Source: Bacillota bacterium (GTDB taxonomy: Bacteria; Bacillota; Clostridia; Lachnospirales; Lachnospiraceae). Taken from it: a DNA stretch of 15,839 nucleotides. The stretch lies in assembly GCA_023435645.1 (NCBI GenBank), contig JAEYRK010000035.1:1-15839 (forward strand). Direction: 5' to 3'. The notes beneath the pieces were generated by a model. The model was not told where the DNA came from, did not search any database, and was given only the letters and a program-made list of their open reading frames with translations. Shown here in pieces: positions 1 through 7,252 of the stretch; position 1 is the stretch's first letter, and the number at the start of each line of letters is the position of its first letter. The position numbers and the translations under genes are program-made.

Positions 1-9
1 TTCCTGCAT
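1..9 (-). CDS. Possible start of a further leftward gene, cut by the window edge
   Basis: Reading the minus strand, an ATG at 9-7 is followed by two more codons (Gln, Glu) before the window ends. It is preceded by a purine-rich AGGAAAGGGTG stretch ending about five bases before the ATG, a plausible ribosome binding site. It would lie 49 bases downstream of the 806-residue gene and would probably be co-transcribed with it, since no hairpin terminator is visible between them. Nothing can be said about the product. A competing 12-codon ORF starting at 52 lacks a ribosome binding site and seems less likely. Confidence 0.3.
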
Positions 10-58
10 TCTATCACCCTTTCCTAGTCTCTTGATCTTCTTCCCTGACCATGGTTCC

Positions 59-2479
59 CTATTCAGGGCGGTTAGATTCCGGTGCATCGGGATCACTGGC
101 AAGGGTGTATTTAACCGTAGCTCCTGCAGCTTCAAATTGCTCTCTAATCAGTTTGGCATCAGCCACCTTATATTCACCTTCCATGGTATATGGCAGGTGC
201 CCAAGTAGCCTTACACAGGCGCTTAATTCATAACCCATCCATCTATGGAGTACCTTCGTGACCGCTACTTTGTCCTTCACCTCTGTGATCGTAAATTTTA
301 TGAGGTCACCTTTTTGGTGGAAATCGGAATTTGAATCGGATCTCCCTAAGCTTGCGCTAGCCGTTGTTACCTTCTCATTTATCGTAAGCTTCTGATACTT
401 ACATACCTCGTTGACAATCTCCTCCACCTTGTTGGCTGCTAACAGTGGGGTATCAACAACCAGCCTTTTGACCGACAGCCTTTCGTCCTGGAGCTCCGCC
501 TGTGATTCCAGCTGCTCCACAAGCTTGTCATATGCATTCACCTTAGCGTTAAGCTCGGACATAACCTGTAAATGCCGCCTCACTAATTCCTCTCCCTCTT
601 CCTTAGTATCCATCGGCATCTGCATTGTGCCGTTATTTGTAATGAAAATGAAATCAGACTCATAATTCTTTACAACAACGCCGGAGAGATTATTCTTTAA
701 CGAGGATAGGAAGCCCTTTTTCGGCCCGTTTTTCTCATTGATATAGTTCAAATAGGATACTGCGTGGTTGTAAGCGGTGTAATATTTTTTATTCGCTTCC
801 TCTGCAGAATAATATCTTTCCCCTTTAATCGTCAGAAAAGCATGTTCCATATTTTCAAACCAGGAAAGGTAGATTTCATTCTTAAAGCCCAGCTTCTCAC
901 TTTCCCACTTCAGGCCAAGGGCAAAATAATATAAATCGGAGAAGAATTTTCGCTTCACAAAGAAGAAGGAAGGAAATTGTACGGGCAGGTTGTCCTGCTT
1001 TTGCCAGATATCTATAGTGGCATCCAACTTGCTAAGGTATGGCTCCTTCACACTCGTCTCATAGGCTGCTATTGTTTGGCGTAGTGTCTTTATTTCCTCC
1101 AACTCCTGAAAATTACAGCTTCTGATAAGTTCCTCAATCTCCTCTGCTTCTTTTCTGGCTCGTTGTGCCAACTCCCGGTCCTCATATCGGATATTCTTCA
1201 CAGTTTTATATCTGCTATCCGCTTTTTCCAACGCATCGCGGAGATAATTCAGATATTTCTCCTTAGTCTCACACCTTAGTCCTTCGGTCTCCTGAATGAT
1301 TGAGCGAATCAGCTCCTCATTATTTCCGCTGAGCTTCTCAACACGATCTACAAGGTTTTTAATTTCTTCCCTTACCCGTTCAACTGTTTCATGATCCGGA
1401 TAGGTCACCGAATCATAAGTCCTCCTATTCTCATGATGCATCAGGAGAATCTTATTCATTGCCTCCAGGTAATCCTTACTTGAAATTCCGTAATGGCTGC
1501 AAACATGACTGAAGCCTTCCTTGGCGCTGTTAAGCGCTTCCGGGTCAAGGAAATTAATCCCTACAAACTTAGCTTCAAGCTCAGAATATATTTTTTTATG
1601 CAGAGAGCAGCCAAAATAATCAGATAGAATGAGCAGCTCTCCCTCCTGATCCCCATAATTGTCAAATATGTATTCATATACTTCTTTGTCATAGGGGTAG
1701 ATGGAAATGACTCTAATCAGCTGATCCGGAATATCTTCCTTCGGTACGACGCCTTTCTTTATATTATAAAAGATTGCGTCAGCTTCGTTGGCCGCTCCCT
1801 TGGACAGATAGGTAACCGGACAGTTCGAATTCTTCTCAAGGGCCCGTGCAACTGCATAATGAAGGTTAAACATGGTTACAAAGAGCCCCCTTGCATAGGT
1901 ATTGCGGGTCTCTTCCCTCTTAAACAGGGCGCTCTTTTTATTACTGGCGCTGATGCTGGATGCAATATTACCAACTGCATTCGCGGCGGAATGCGCCATG
2001 CCTGTAGCAAGGTTGGCCGCACCTGCCATAGCCATCCCCTTCGCTGCGCCCGAGACGCCAAAGCCTCCACCGACTAGTCTCCCCCTGCCTGCCTTCCTTT
2101 GGCGACGGTATTCCATTGCCTCCTCTTTTGTCATGATAATCTCATTATATTGATCTTCAATCTCTTGTACCGCATCAAACCAGGGCTCCAGATACTCCCT
2201 GCAATACTCCTCAAGGAATCTGTTGATGTCATAGCTATAGATTTTGTTCTGATTTAAGAAGGATACCCCCCATTCAGCAATTTGAAAAATAAAGGTATTG
2301 CCTAAATCCTCTACATTGTTAATGACAGCCTCCATATTGGAAAATTTCCTAAAGAATTTCTCAAGGAATTCATTCCTATATTGATTGGCCAGCCTCCATA
2401 CATTCAGGCGAACGGTATTATAGTTATCCTCCCCGACCTCTCGACTAATCGTGTTACCAAGTAATCTAAACTCCTTCAT
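59..2479 (-). CDS. Large hypothetical protein with C-terminal ribosomal L7/L12-like domain
   Basis: I do not recognise this 806-residue protein as a whole. Residues 1-130 are mostly helical and charged. About 133-180 is a Gly/Ala/Ser-rich stretch with small-residue spacing like a glycine zipper, suggesting membrane insertion or packing, although no signal peptide precedes it. Residues 365-480 are rich in Glu/Lys/Leu heptad-like helices, probably coiled coil, and 630-670 is another short helical, charged stretch. Residues about 726-792 resemble the C-terminal domain of ribosomal protein L7/L12: a beta strand, then 'KVAVTKVLHRWMGYELSACV', then a helix and a final 'EAAGATVKYT'-like strand. The L7/L12 N-terminal dimerisation part is missing, so this is not a ribosomal protein; the domain may serve protein-protein contact. 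The start is set by GGAGG at 2489-2493, nine bases upstream of ATG. It has its own promoter and is separated by a terminator-like hairpin from the encapsulin operon. Function unknown. Confidence 0.85.
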   Translation of the reverse strand: MKEFRLLGNTISREVGEDNYNTVRLNVWRLANQYRNEFLEKFFRKFSNMEAVINNVEDLGNTFIFQIAEWGVSFLNQNKIYSYDINRFLEEYCREYLEPWFDAVQEIEDQYNEIIMTKEEAMEYRRQRKAGRGRLVGGGFGVSGAAKGMAMAGAANLATGMAHSAANAVGNIASSISASNKKSALFKREETRNTYARGLFVTMFNLHYAVARALEKNSNCPVTYLSKGAANEADAIFYNIKKGVVPKEDIPDQLIRVISIYPYDKEVYEYIFDNYGDQEGELLILSDYFGCSLHKKIYSELEAKFVGINFLDPEALNSAKEGFSHVCSHYGISSKDYLEAMNKILLMHHENRRTYDSVTYPDHETVERVREEIKNLVDRVEKLSGNNEELIRSIIQETEGLRCETKEKYLNYLRDALEKADSRYKTVKNIRYEDRELAQRARKEAEEIEELIRSCNFQELEEIKTLRQTIAAYETSVKEPYLSKLDATIDIWQKQDNLPVQFPSFFFVKRKFFSDLYYFALGLKWESEKLGFKNEIYLSWFENMEHAFLTIKGERYYSAEEANKKYYTAYNHAVSYLNYINEKNGPKKGFLSSLKNNLSGVVVKNYESDFIFITNNGTMQMPMDTKEEGEELVRRHLQVMSELNAKVNAYDKLVEQLESQAELQDERLSVKRLVVDTPLLAANKVEEIVNEVCKYQKLTINEKVTTASASLGRSDSNSDFHQKGDLIKFTITEVKDKVAVTKVLHRWMGYELSACVRLLGHLPYTMEGEYKVADAKLIREQFEAAGATVKYTLASDPDAPESNRPE

Positions 2480-2548
2480 GTCCCGCTACCTCCGAATTAA
2501 TTAGTTAACTTGCTGTAATAAAAATGGATACTGGTGCTAATTAATCCT

Positions 2549-2576
2549 ATTATAGCATATTTTACATAATTAACAA
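2549..2576 (-). promoter_or_regulatory. Sigma-A type promoter of the 806-residue gene
   Basis: On the minus strand, TTGTTA (2576-2571) and a perfect TATAAT (2554-2549) are separated by 16 bases. A TGC just before the -10 gives an extended -10 element. Transcription would start near 2541, leaving a leader of about 60 bases before the ATG at 2479. The leader contains the GGAGG ribosome binding site. This supports transcription independent of the encapsulin operon. Confidence 0.75.
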
Positions 2577-2737
2577 TCATTCCTTGTATTTCGACAGAAC
2601 AAAATTGATCAAGAAAATATGGGGAACCAGTTGACTCCATGGGATAGAACAAAGGATTAATACTGTGAAATCATGTTGTAGGGAAAGTATATGGGACATA
2701 TCTGTAGGGCAGGTTCCTATGAATTACAATTAAATAA

Positions 2738-2772
2738 GTTCCGGACCATGGAGACAGCATATGATCCGGAAC
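2738..2772 (-). terminator. Terminator-like hairpin after the encapsulin operon
   Basis: The arms GTTCCGGACCAT (2738-2749) and ATGATCCGGAAC (2761-2772) form a 12-bp stem around an 11-base loop. The single mismatch is a G-U wobble only in the minus-strand transcript, which fits a leftward terminator. The transcript continues with TTATTTAATT, a moderate U-rich tract. It lies about 90 bases after the desulfurase stop codon. Confidence 0.65.
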
Positions 2773-2863
2773 CCTAATCTTTTTATGTATCATCATGTAT
2801 TTTATCTGAAATTTCGTCCTATCAATCAGCAAATCAATCATTTGTTATGGCTTTGTTACCAGA

Positions 2864-4264
2864 TCAGAAGGCAGCTATCTTTAATAAAGCATTGGCGAGG
2901 CTATCCACTTCCTCCTTCATATTATAGACCCCCAAGGAGGCCCGAACGGAACTGGTCAAACCATATCTGTTCAAAACCGGCTGCGCACAGTGGTGCCCTG
3001 ACCGGACGGCAATTCCCTCCCGATTCAGGTATTCTCCGGTTCGCTCCGGTGAAATATACTTTAGGACAAAGGTAAGGACGCTGGTTTTATCCGGCGCCGT
3101 TCCGATTAACTGCACCCCGGGGATTTCACCAAGTCTCGCCATCGCATACCCTGTGAGCCTTTGTTCATGCTCTGCAATTGCTTCCATACCAATTCTCTTC
3201 AAGTAATCAATCGCTGCTCCTAGTCCGATGGCATCCGCAATATTTCCTGTTCCGGCTTCAAATTTATAGGGTAAATGCTCAAAGGTTGTATGATCAAAGG
3301 TGACATTTTTGATCATACCTCCCCCTCTCTGCCAGGGTGGCATCCGCTCCAATAGCTCCTTTTTGCCATAGAGAACACCTATTCCGGTCGGACCATACAT
3401 CTTGTGGCCGGAGAAGACAAGGAAGTCTGCATCCATATCCTTCACATGAATCGGTAGATGAGGAACAGACTGTGCACCATCGACCAATACTCTAGCTCCA
3501 TGCCGATGGGCTGTAGCAATCATATCCTTCACCGGGTTGATCGTTCCAAGGACATTGGAAACCTGAGTAATCGCTACAATTTTAGTTCTGGGAGTAAATA
3601 GCTTCTCATATTCCTCCAGCAGGATTTCTCCCTGATCACTGATGGGGATTACCTTGAGTACCGCTCCCCTTTCCTGTACAAGGGATTGCCAGGGAACGAT
3701 ATTGGAATGATGCTCCATCATGGATAGTAGAATTTCGTCCCCCTCATGAAGCTCTGAGGCTCCGAAGCTGTCCGCTACCAGATTAATACCCTCTGTTGCT
3801 CCTCTGGTAAAAATAATCTCCTCCGGCAGCCCTGCGCCAATAAAATCACGAACCTTTTCCCTTGCCTCCTCATAGGCTTTTGTCGCCTGATCCGCCAGCG
3901 TATGGGCTCCTCGGTGTATGTTGGAATTATATTGGCTGTAATATCTGCTGAGGGCATTGATCACCTCCTGGGGCTTTTGGGTTGTTGCTCCGTTATCCAG
4001 CCAGATCAGAGGCCTGCCATTCATTCTCCTCTGTAGGATCGGAAAGTCCCTCCTGATCGATTGGATATAGCTATTCTGCTGCCAGTCCGTTACCGGAGCA
4101 TGCAGGGCAGAAGCTTGTTGTGACAGAAAGCCCTCTCTGTAGATTTGGTTTGCCCGTTGCAGAAGACCCATCGTATCATGCATTTGATCAGGAGCTACGC
4201 TCATATTGCTTCCCCTGAAGGGAGGCTTAGCCTGCAGGGGCATCCTCTGATTATGCATAATCAT
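2864..4264 (-). CDS. SufS-type cysteine desulfurase, encapsulin cargo enzyme
   Basis: This is a PLP-dependent cysteine desulfurase (466 aa) that converts L-cysteine to alanine and transfers the sulfur to an enzyme cysteine as persulfide. The SufS fold begins near residue 67 and ends at 466. Visible active-site features are 'EHHSN' (184-188), the aspartate of 'VDGAQ' (D262), the PLP lysine in 'FSGHK' (K288) and the catalytic cysteine in 'RSGHHCAQP' (C426). Ordinary SufS starts directly with the 'RRDFPIL'-like segment. Here about 66 extra residues precede it, Gln/Met/Pro-rich, with one helical stretch (about 30-48). Such extensions direct desulfurases into Family 2A encapsulin shells, and the shell gene lies immediately upstream, overlapping by 14 bases. 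GAGGTAGGG ends seven bases before the ATG at 4264. An internal ATG at codon 21, preceded by AGGGG, could give a 446-residue form. A housekeeping SufS cannot be ruled out by sequence alone, but context and extension argue for cargo. Confidence 0.95.
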   Translation of the reverse strand: MIMHNQRMPLQAKPPFRGSNMSVAPDQMHDTMGLLQRANQIYREGFLSQQASALHAPVTDWQQNSYIQSIRRDFPILQRRMNGRPLIWLDNGATTQKPQEVINALSRYYSQYNSNIHRGAHTLADQATKAYEEAREKVRDFIGAGLPEEIIFTRGATEGINLVADSFGASELHEGDEILLSMMEHHSNIVPWQSLVQERGAVLKVIPISDQGEILLEEYEKLFTPRTKIVAITQVSNVLGTINPVKDMIATAHRHGARVLVDGAQSVPHLPIHVKDMDADFLVFSGHKMYGPTGIGVLYGKKELLERMPPWQRGGGMIKNVTFDHTTFEHLPYKFEAGTGNIADAIGLGAAIDYLKRIGMEAIAEHEQRLTGYAMARLGEIPGVQLIGTAPDKTSVLTFVLKYISPERTGEYLNREGIAVRSGHHCAQPVLNRYGLTSSVRASLGVYNMKEEVDSLANALLKIAAF

Positions 4265-5237
4265 AATAATACCCTACCTCTACATTTTCTAATACCCCCA
4301 GTGAGTCATCTGCCAATACTGCTGTACCGTAATATAGTGATAATATATAGGAGGCTACACCTAAATTATCAATTCCGGCAAACTTCATGGACATGCTGGG
4401 CAGCAATCCTTCGTCAGGTACTCCGGGCTGATGCAGGCCGATTACTCCCTGATCCTTCTCTCCTACTCTCATCAGCAGGATATTGGTTCTACCCGCAGCT
4501 GACATGTTGCATGCTTTGCCGTCGATTAGAAGCTTGTCGCAGGGGACGATGGGAACTCCTCTCCAGCTGATAAAGGGTGTTCCGAAGATGCTCATGGTTG
4601 CCGGTGGAACTCCTCTGCGGGTGCATTCTCTGCCAAAGGCAGCGATGGCTCTTGGGTGTGCCAGGAAGAAGGAGGGCTTTTTCCATACCCTGGAGAGCAG
4701 CTCATCCATATCATCCGGGGAGGGAACACCGTATCTGGGTACCACCCTCATTCGGGGTGAAACTGAATTCAACAGACCAAACTCCTCATTGTTGATGATA
4801 TCCCATTCCTGCCTTTCCTTCATCGCCTCAATTGCGAGTCTCATTTCTTCATCCTTCTGATTCAAGGGAGAATTAAAGATGTCAGTAACACGGGTGTTCA
4901 TTTTTAGTAAGGTCTGTGTTGCTCTTAGGGTAAAGTCTTTTGGTACCTCCTCATAATCCGGAAATGTCTCCGGTAATACATGGTGCTTCAGATTATCCGT
5001 ACTGACTCTTGGCAGCTGCTCCGGATTCTCATACATATCCATTTCCGAAGCATAGTTCCTTCTTACATGGTTCATCCTGTAGATACCGGCCTCAACCGGT
5101 ACCCAGGGCAGAAAGGTAAGCAGCCATCTGGGGGTAATTGCTTCCATTATGGGAGCGGTAATTGTCCTGTTGGATAGATTCTTAGCTACCTGCGGCTCCA
5201 GGCAAGAGTAACTCATCGCATGATCATTTAAATTCAT
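4251..5237 (-). CDS. Family 2A encapsulin shell protein (SrpI-like, HK97 fold)
   Basis: This is the structural subunit of an encapsulin nanocompartment, a self-assembling protein shell with the HK97 phage-capsid fold. The 328-residue length fits the Family 2A class. The recognisable stretches are 'ITPRWLLTFLPWVPVEAGIYR' (near 34-54, split here as N-arm region), 'LAHPRAIAAFGRECTRRG' (192-209), 'RTNILLMRVGEKDQGVIGLHQ' (250-270) and 'GVASYILSLYYGTAVLADDSLGVLE' (293-317). No cyclic-nucleotide-binding insert is seen, which separates it from Family 2B. The C-terminal tail is unusually tyrosine-rich (GYYYDYA). The ribosome binding site GAGG at 5244-5247 lies six bases before the ATG. The last 14 bases are shared with the desulfurase start, implying translational coupling of shell and cargo. 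Characterised Family 2A members form 60-subunit shells around a cysteine desulfurase and are linked to sulfur metabolism or storage; that role is inferred here. Confidence 0.93.
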   Translation of the reverse strand: MNLNDHAMSYSCLEPQVAKNLSNRTITAPIMEAITPRWLLTFLPWVPVEAGIYRMNHVRRNYASEMDMYENPEQLPRVSTDNLKHHVLPETFPDYEEVPKDFTLRATQTLLKMNTRVTDIFNSPLNQKDEEMRLAIEAMKERQEWDIINNEEFGLLNSVSPRMRVVPRYGVPSPDDMDELLSRVWKKPSFFLAHPRAIAAFGRECTRRGVPPATMSIFGTPFISWRGVPIVPCDKLLIDGKACNMSAAGRTNILLMRVGEKDQGVIGLHQPGVPDEGLLPSMSMKFAGIDNLGVASYILSLYYGTAVLADDSLGVLENVEVGYYYDYA

Positions 5238-5275
5238 TTCACACCTCGTAGTAGGGTACGCATAATATTCTTATT

Positions 5276-5281
5276 ATTATA
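5276..5281 (-). promoter_or_regulatory. Candidate -10 element of the encapsulin operon
   Basis: A perfect TATAAT occurs on the minus strand 39 bases before the shell ATG. No good -35 hexamer sits 16-18 bases upstream; the nearest candidates, TAGTAA and GTAATT, are weak. This would fit an activated or alternative-sigma promoter, or the true promoter may lie elsewhere in 5282-5370. The upstream terminator at 5372-5407 means the operon needs its own promoter in this short gap. Confidence 0.4.
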
Positions 5282-5371
5282 TTCATTCACAGAATAAAAT
5301 TACTAAAGGTGTACAGAGATACAACCTGAATTAATGAAAAAGTTCAATTATTTTGGTATTCTAAACGACTT

Positions 5372-5407
5372 AAAAAAGAAAAGGCGAAGCTACATTCGCC
5401 TTTTCTT
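5372..5407 (-). terminator. Strong intrinsic terminator after the DUF4256 gene
   Basis: A perfect 13-bp inverted repeat (5376-5388 with 5395-5407, arms AAGAAAAGGCGAA and its complement) encloses a six-base loop. On the minus strand it is followed directly by a run of T residues (5377-5372). It lies about 31 bases after the DUF4256 stop codon. The A/T-rich arms could also work weakly in the other direction. Confidence 0.92.
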
Positions 5408-5438
5408 ATCAATGTGGGATATAAATCCCCTTATACCC

Positions 5439-6005
5439 TTATACCCTGAGTGATCCGCGGAAGCCCCTGCTTCCATAGTAGGATTCCGCACCGTTATGAT
5501 ACACGAATACCCGGCCGTAGCGGGAGTCGCCAAAGATCGCCCCTCCCTGTGCTCGGATCTCAGAAGGTGTTTTCAACCAGCTGGAGGTCTTCGTGTCAAA
5601 CACTCCAAGCCTCTGAAGCGCCCTGTATTCCTCCTCTGACAAAAGCTCAATCCCCATGGCTGCTGCCATCCCTGCAGCACTGTCTATCGGTTTGTGTTCC
5701 TTGCGGGAATTTAGGGCTTCCTGATCGTAGCAAATACTTCTGCGGCCCTTGGGACTCTCTGCTGAGCAGTCATAAAAAATAAATGCACCTGAGGCCTCCT
5801 CAAAGCTGACAACATCCGGTTCACCACCGGTTTCCTCCATTTCATAAAGGGACCATAATTTATCTCTGTTCGCTTCCAGCCTTGTCCGAACCTTTGCCCA
5901 GTCCATTTCCTTATGACGGCTTCTGTTTTTCTCAAAGCGCTCTTCCAATTGCGTGAGAAGCTCTTCCATCTGTTCCAGTGACAGTTCTCTTATCTTCTGT
6001 TCCAT
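5439..6005 (-). CDS. DUF4256 family protein, function unknown
   Basis: This 188-residue soluble protein, with no signal peptide or membrane segment, matches my recollection of the DUF4256 family over its full length. Residues 1-50 form a charged helical region (KIRELSLEQMEELLTQLEER). The conserved-looking core includes 'FIFYDCSAESPKGRRS' (74-89), 'EEYRALQRLGVFD' (about 125-137), 'SSWLKTP' and a Gly/Tyr-rich C-terminus 'GRVFVYHNGAESYYGSRGFRG'. No catalytic motif can be assigned. A near-ideal ribosome binding site, AAGGAGG, lies seven bases before the ATG. It is monocistronic: its own candidate promoter stands upstream and a strong terminator downstream separates it from the encapsulin operon. 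A role in the encapsulin system is not supported by operon structure. The family name is fairly sure; the function is unknown. Confidence 0.85.
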   Translation of the reverse strand: MEQKIRELSLEQMEELLTQLEERFEKNRSRHKEMDWAKVRTRLEANRDKLWSLYEMEETGGEPDVVSFEEASGAFIFYDCSAESPKGRRSICYDQEALNSRKEHKPIDSAAGMAAAMGIELLSEEEYRALQRLGVFDTKTSSWLKTPSEIRAQGGAIFGDSRYGRVFVYHNGAESYYGSRGFRGSLRV

Positions 6006-6110
6006 AGGATAACCTCCTTCTGTAAGACCTCTGTGCTTTCCAAGCGTGCCCTGTAAAGCACATGATTTTATATTGGTCTCATCTATATGCTTTTGGTGTT
6101 ATATGCTTCT

Positions 6111-6140
6111 ATTGTAAACCCATTGAACTTACAAAATCAA
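6111..6140 (-). promoter_or_regulatory. Candidate promoter of the DUF4256 gene
   Basis: On the minus strand, TTGATT (6140-6135) and TACAAT (6116-6111) are spaced by 18 bases, giving a leader of about 100 bases. A second -10-like TATAAA occurs nearer the gene but has no matching -35. The gap 6006-6232 also has a tandem CCCATACAAG repeat at 6156-6173. I see no clear terminator for the transporter operon. Confidence 0.5.
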
Positions 6141-6232
6141 GATTTTATTACTAATCCCATACAAGCCCATACAATCGTAAATCTGTAATTAATCACTATC
6201 GATCTCTGCTCCATGGGATCTATTGTTTCATC

Positions 6233-7252
6233 TTATCTCTTCTTCCTGGAGCAAATCACACTCTGAAGTACGATAAAGAAGCAGAGCATTGCGGCCCTTG
6301 TAATCTGCGGCCACCACGGATCCTGACTGCCGATTGCGGTAACAACCAGCAAAACGATCCCGCTTGTTAATACACCGAATAGCGTACCAAAGATATTACC
6401 CACCCCACCGGTAAGCAATGTGCCTCCAATGATGGAAGCAGCAATGGCATCCATTTCAAGGCCTGTTGCCTGCTGTACCGAACCGGATCTCGTATGGAAT
6501 AAGTAGAGGAAGCCTCCGATCCCCGCCAGGAGACCACAGAGCAAATGGGCGTAAAATCTAGTTCTCTTCACGTTGATACCAAGCATCAGGGCACTTTGTG
6601 AGTTCCCACCCACAGCGTAGAAGCTACGTCCGAGCTTTGTCTTTTTTAGCACCCAATACATCAGGCATACGATAATCAGTGCAAGCAGCACTCCGTATTC
6701 CAGCTTTGATTGTATGAACACACCCTTCCGATTGACATCCCCCAAAAAGGGAATCTGCAGCCGTGCCCCCGACAGCTTCTCAAATCCCACATTATCAACC
6801 TGTATCTGGTTCACCTCGATCAGCGCCACCAAGCCTCTGCCCAAGAACATCCCTGCCAGAGTTACAATAAAGGGCTGCATCTCCAGATATGCGATCAGAA
6901 AACCTTGAACCACACCAAAGATCAGACCGATTGCCAGGGCTAACATCAATGAGGTGAAAAAGTTAAAGTTATATTTGTTCAGACAAACGATACAGGAGGT
7001 GCAAATCAATGCGGTGGAGCCCCCTACGGAAATGTCGATGCTACCTGTAATCATTACAATTGTAAGTCCGCAGGCGATAACGATGAGGGCGGCGTTTTCA
7101 TTGAAAAGGTTGAAAAACATCTGGATCTTGCTGAAGCCCTTGTCTCCGAGGAAGACAATAGAGAGTGCATAGATTGCTATAAATAGCGAAATCGTAATCG
7201 TCAGCAGAAACGCTGTATCTGTCAGAGACTCTCTTCCTTTCAGCCTGTTCAT
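6233..7252 (-). CDS. yjfF: Sugar ABC transporter permease, YjfF-like
   Basis: This is an inner-membrane permease (339 aa) of the ribose/galactofuranose importer class (BPD_transp_2 family). It is strongly hydrophobic, with about eight to ten predicted membrane helices, the first near residues 14-36. Family marks are 'GSIDISVGG' (70-78), 'LEMQPFIVTLAGMFLGRGL' (123-141) and 'AVGGNSQSALMLGI' (213-226), which is the cytoplasmic loop region that contacts the ATPase. It starts within an ATGA overlap with the ytfT-like gene, so the two are translationally coupled, and it is the last gene of the transporter operon. The order ytfQ-ytfR-ytfT-yjfF matches E. coli, where the system imports galactofuranose. 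The exact sugar here is inferred. Confidence 0.88.
   Translation of the reverse strand: MNRLKGRESLTDTAFLLTITISLFIAIYALSIVFLGDKGFSKIQMFFNLFNENAALIVIACGLTIVMITGSIDISVGGSTALICTSCIVCLNKYNFNFFTSLMLALAIGLIFGVVQGFLIAYLEMQPFIVTLAGMFLGRGLVALIEVNQIQVDNVGFEKLSGARLQIPFLGDVNRKGVFIQSKLEYGVLLALIIVCLMYWVLKKTKLGRSFYAVGGNSQSALMLGINVKRTRFYAHLLCGLLAGIGGFLYLFHTRSGSVQQATGLEMDAIAASIIGGTLLTGGVGNIFGTLFGVLTSGIVLLVVTAIGSQDPWWPQITRAAMLCFFIVLQSVICSRKKR

Larger units (their letters stand above)
2480..2863. other. Intergenic region between hypothetical gene and desulfurase gene
   Basis: This 384-base AT-rich stretch holds the leftward promoter of the 806-residue gene (2549-2576) and the terminator-like hairpin of the encapsulin operon (2738-2772). 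The middle, about 2577-2737, shows no convincing gene. A weak imperfect hairpin (ATGGGG at 2619-2624 with CTCCAT at 2635-2640) and a 28-codon plus-strand ORF (2691-2777) are present. The ORF runs through the terminator hairpin and is probably fortuitous. Confidence 0.6.

Noticed and set aside
2738..2772. Hairpin considered as a riboswitch or operator
   Set aside because: It is downstream of the operon, has a simple single stem improved by G-U pairing on the minus transcript, and a U-rich tail, so a terminator is the simpler reading.
2691..2777. A 28-codon plus-strand ORF with a purine-rich stretch upstream
   Set aside because: It runs through the terminator-like hairpin of the encapsulin operon, has no recognisable product and is short enough to be chance.
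2864..5237. Shell protein considered as a phage capsid and the region as a prophage remnant
   Set aside because: No phage genes are nearby, the sequence matches the SrpI-type shell pattern, and the partner gene is a metabolic enzyme.
5282..5294. A 13-base sequence (TTCTGTGAATGAA on the minus strand) that recurs exactly at 15659-15671 on the plus strand
   Set aside because: A few exact 13-base matches are expected by chance in a window this size counting both strands, and the two sites lie in unlike positions.
5426..5446. Short tandem repeat of CCCTTATA-like units at the DUF4256 stop codon
   Set aside because: Only two to three units, part of the coding end and spacer; no sign of a functional array.
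6156..6173. Two tandem copies of CCCATACAAG-like sequence
   Set aside because: A single direct duplication of about ten bases; not a CRISPR or iteron array and no clear operator role.
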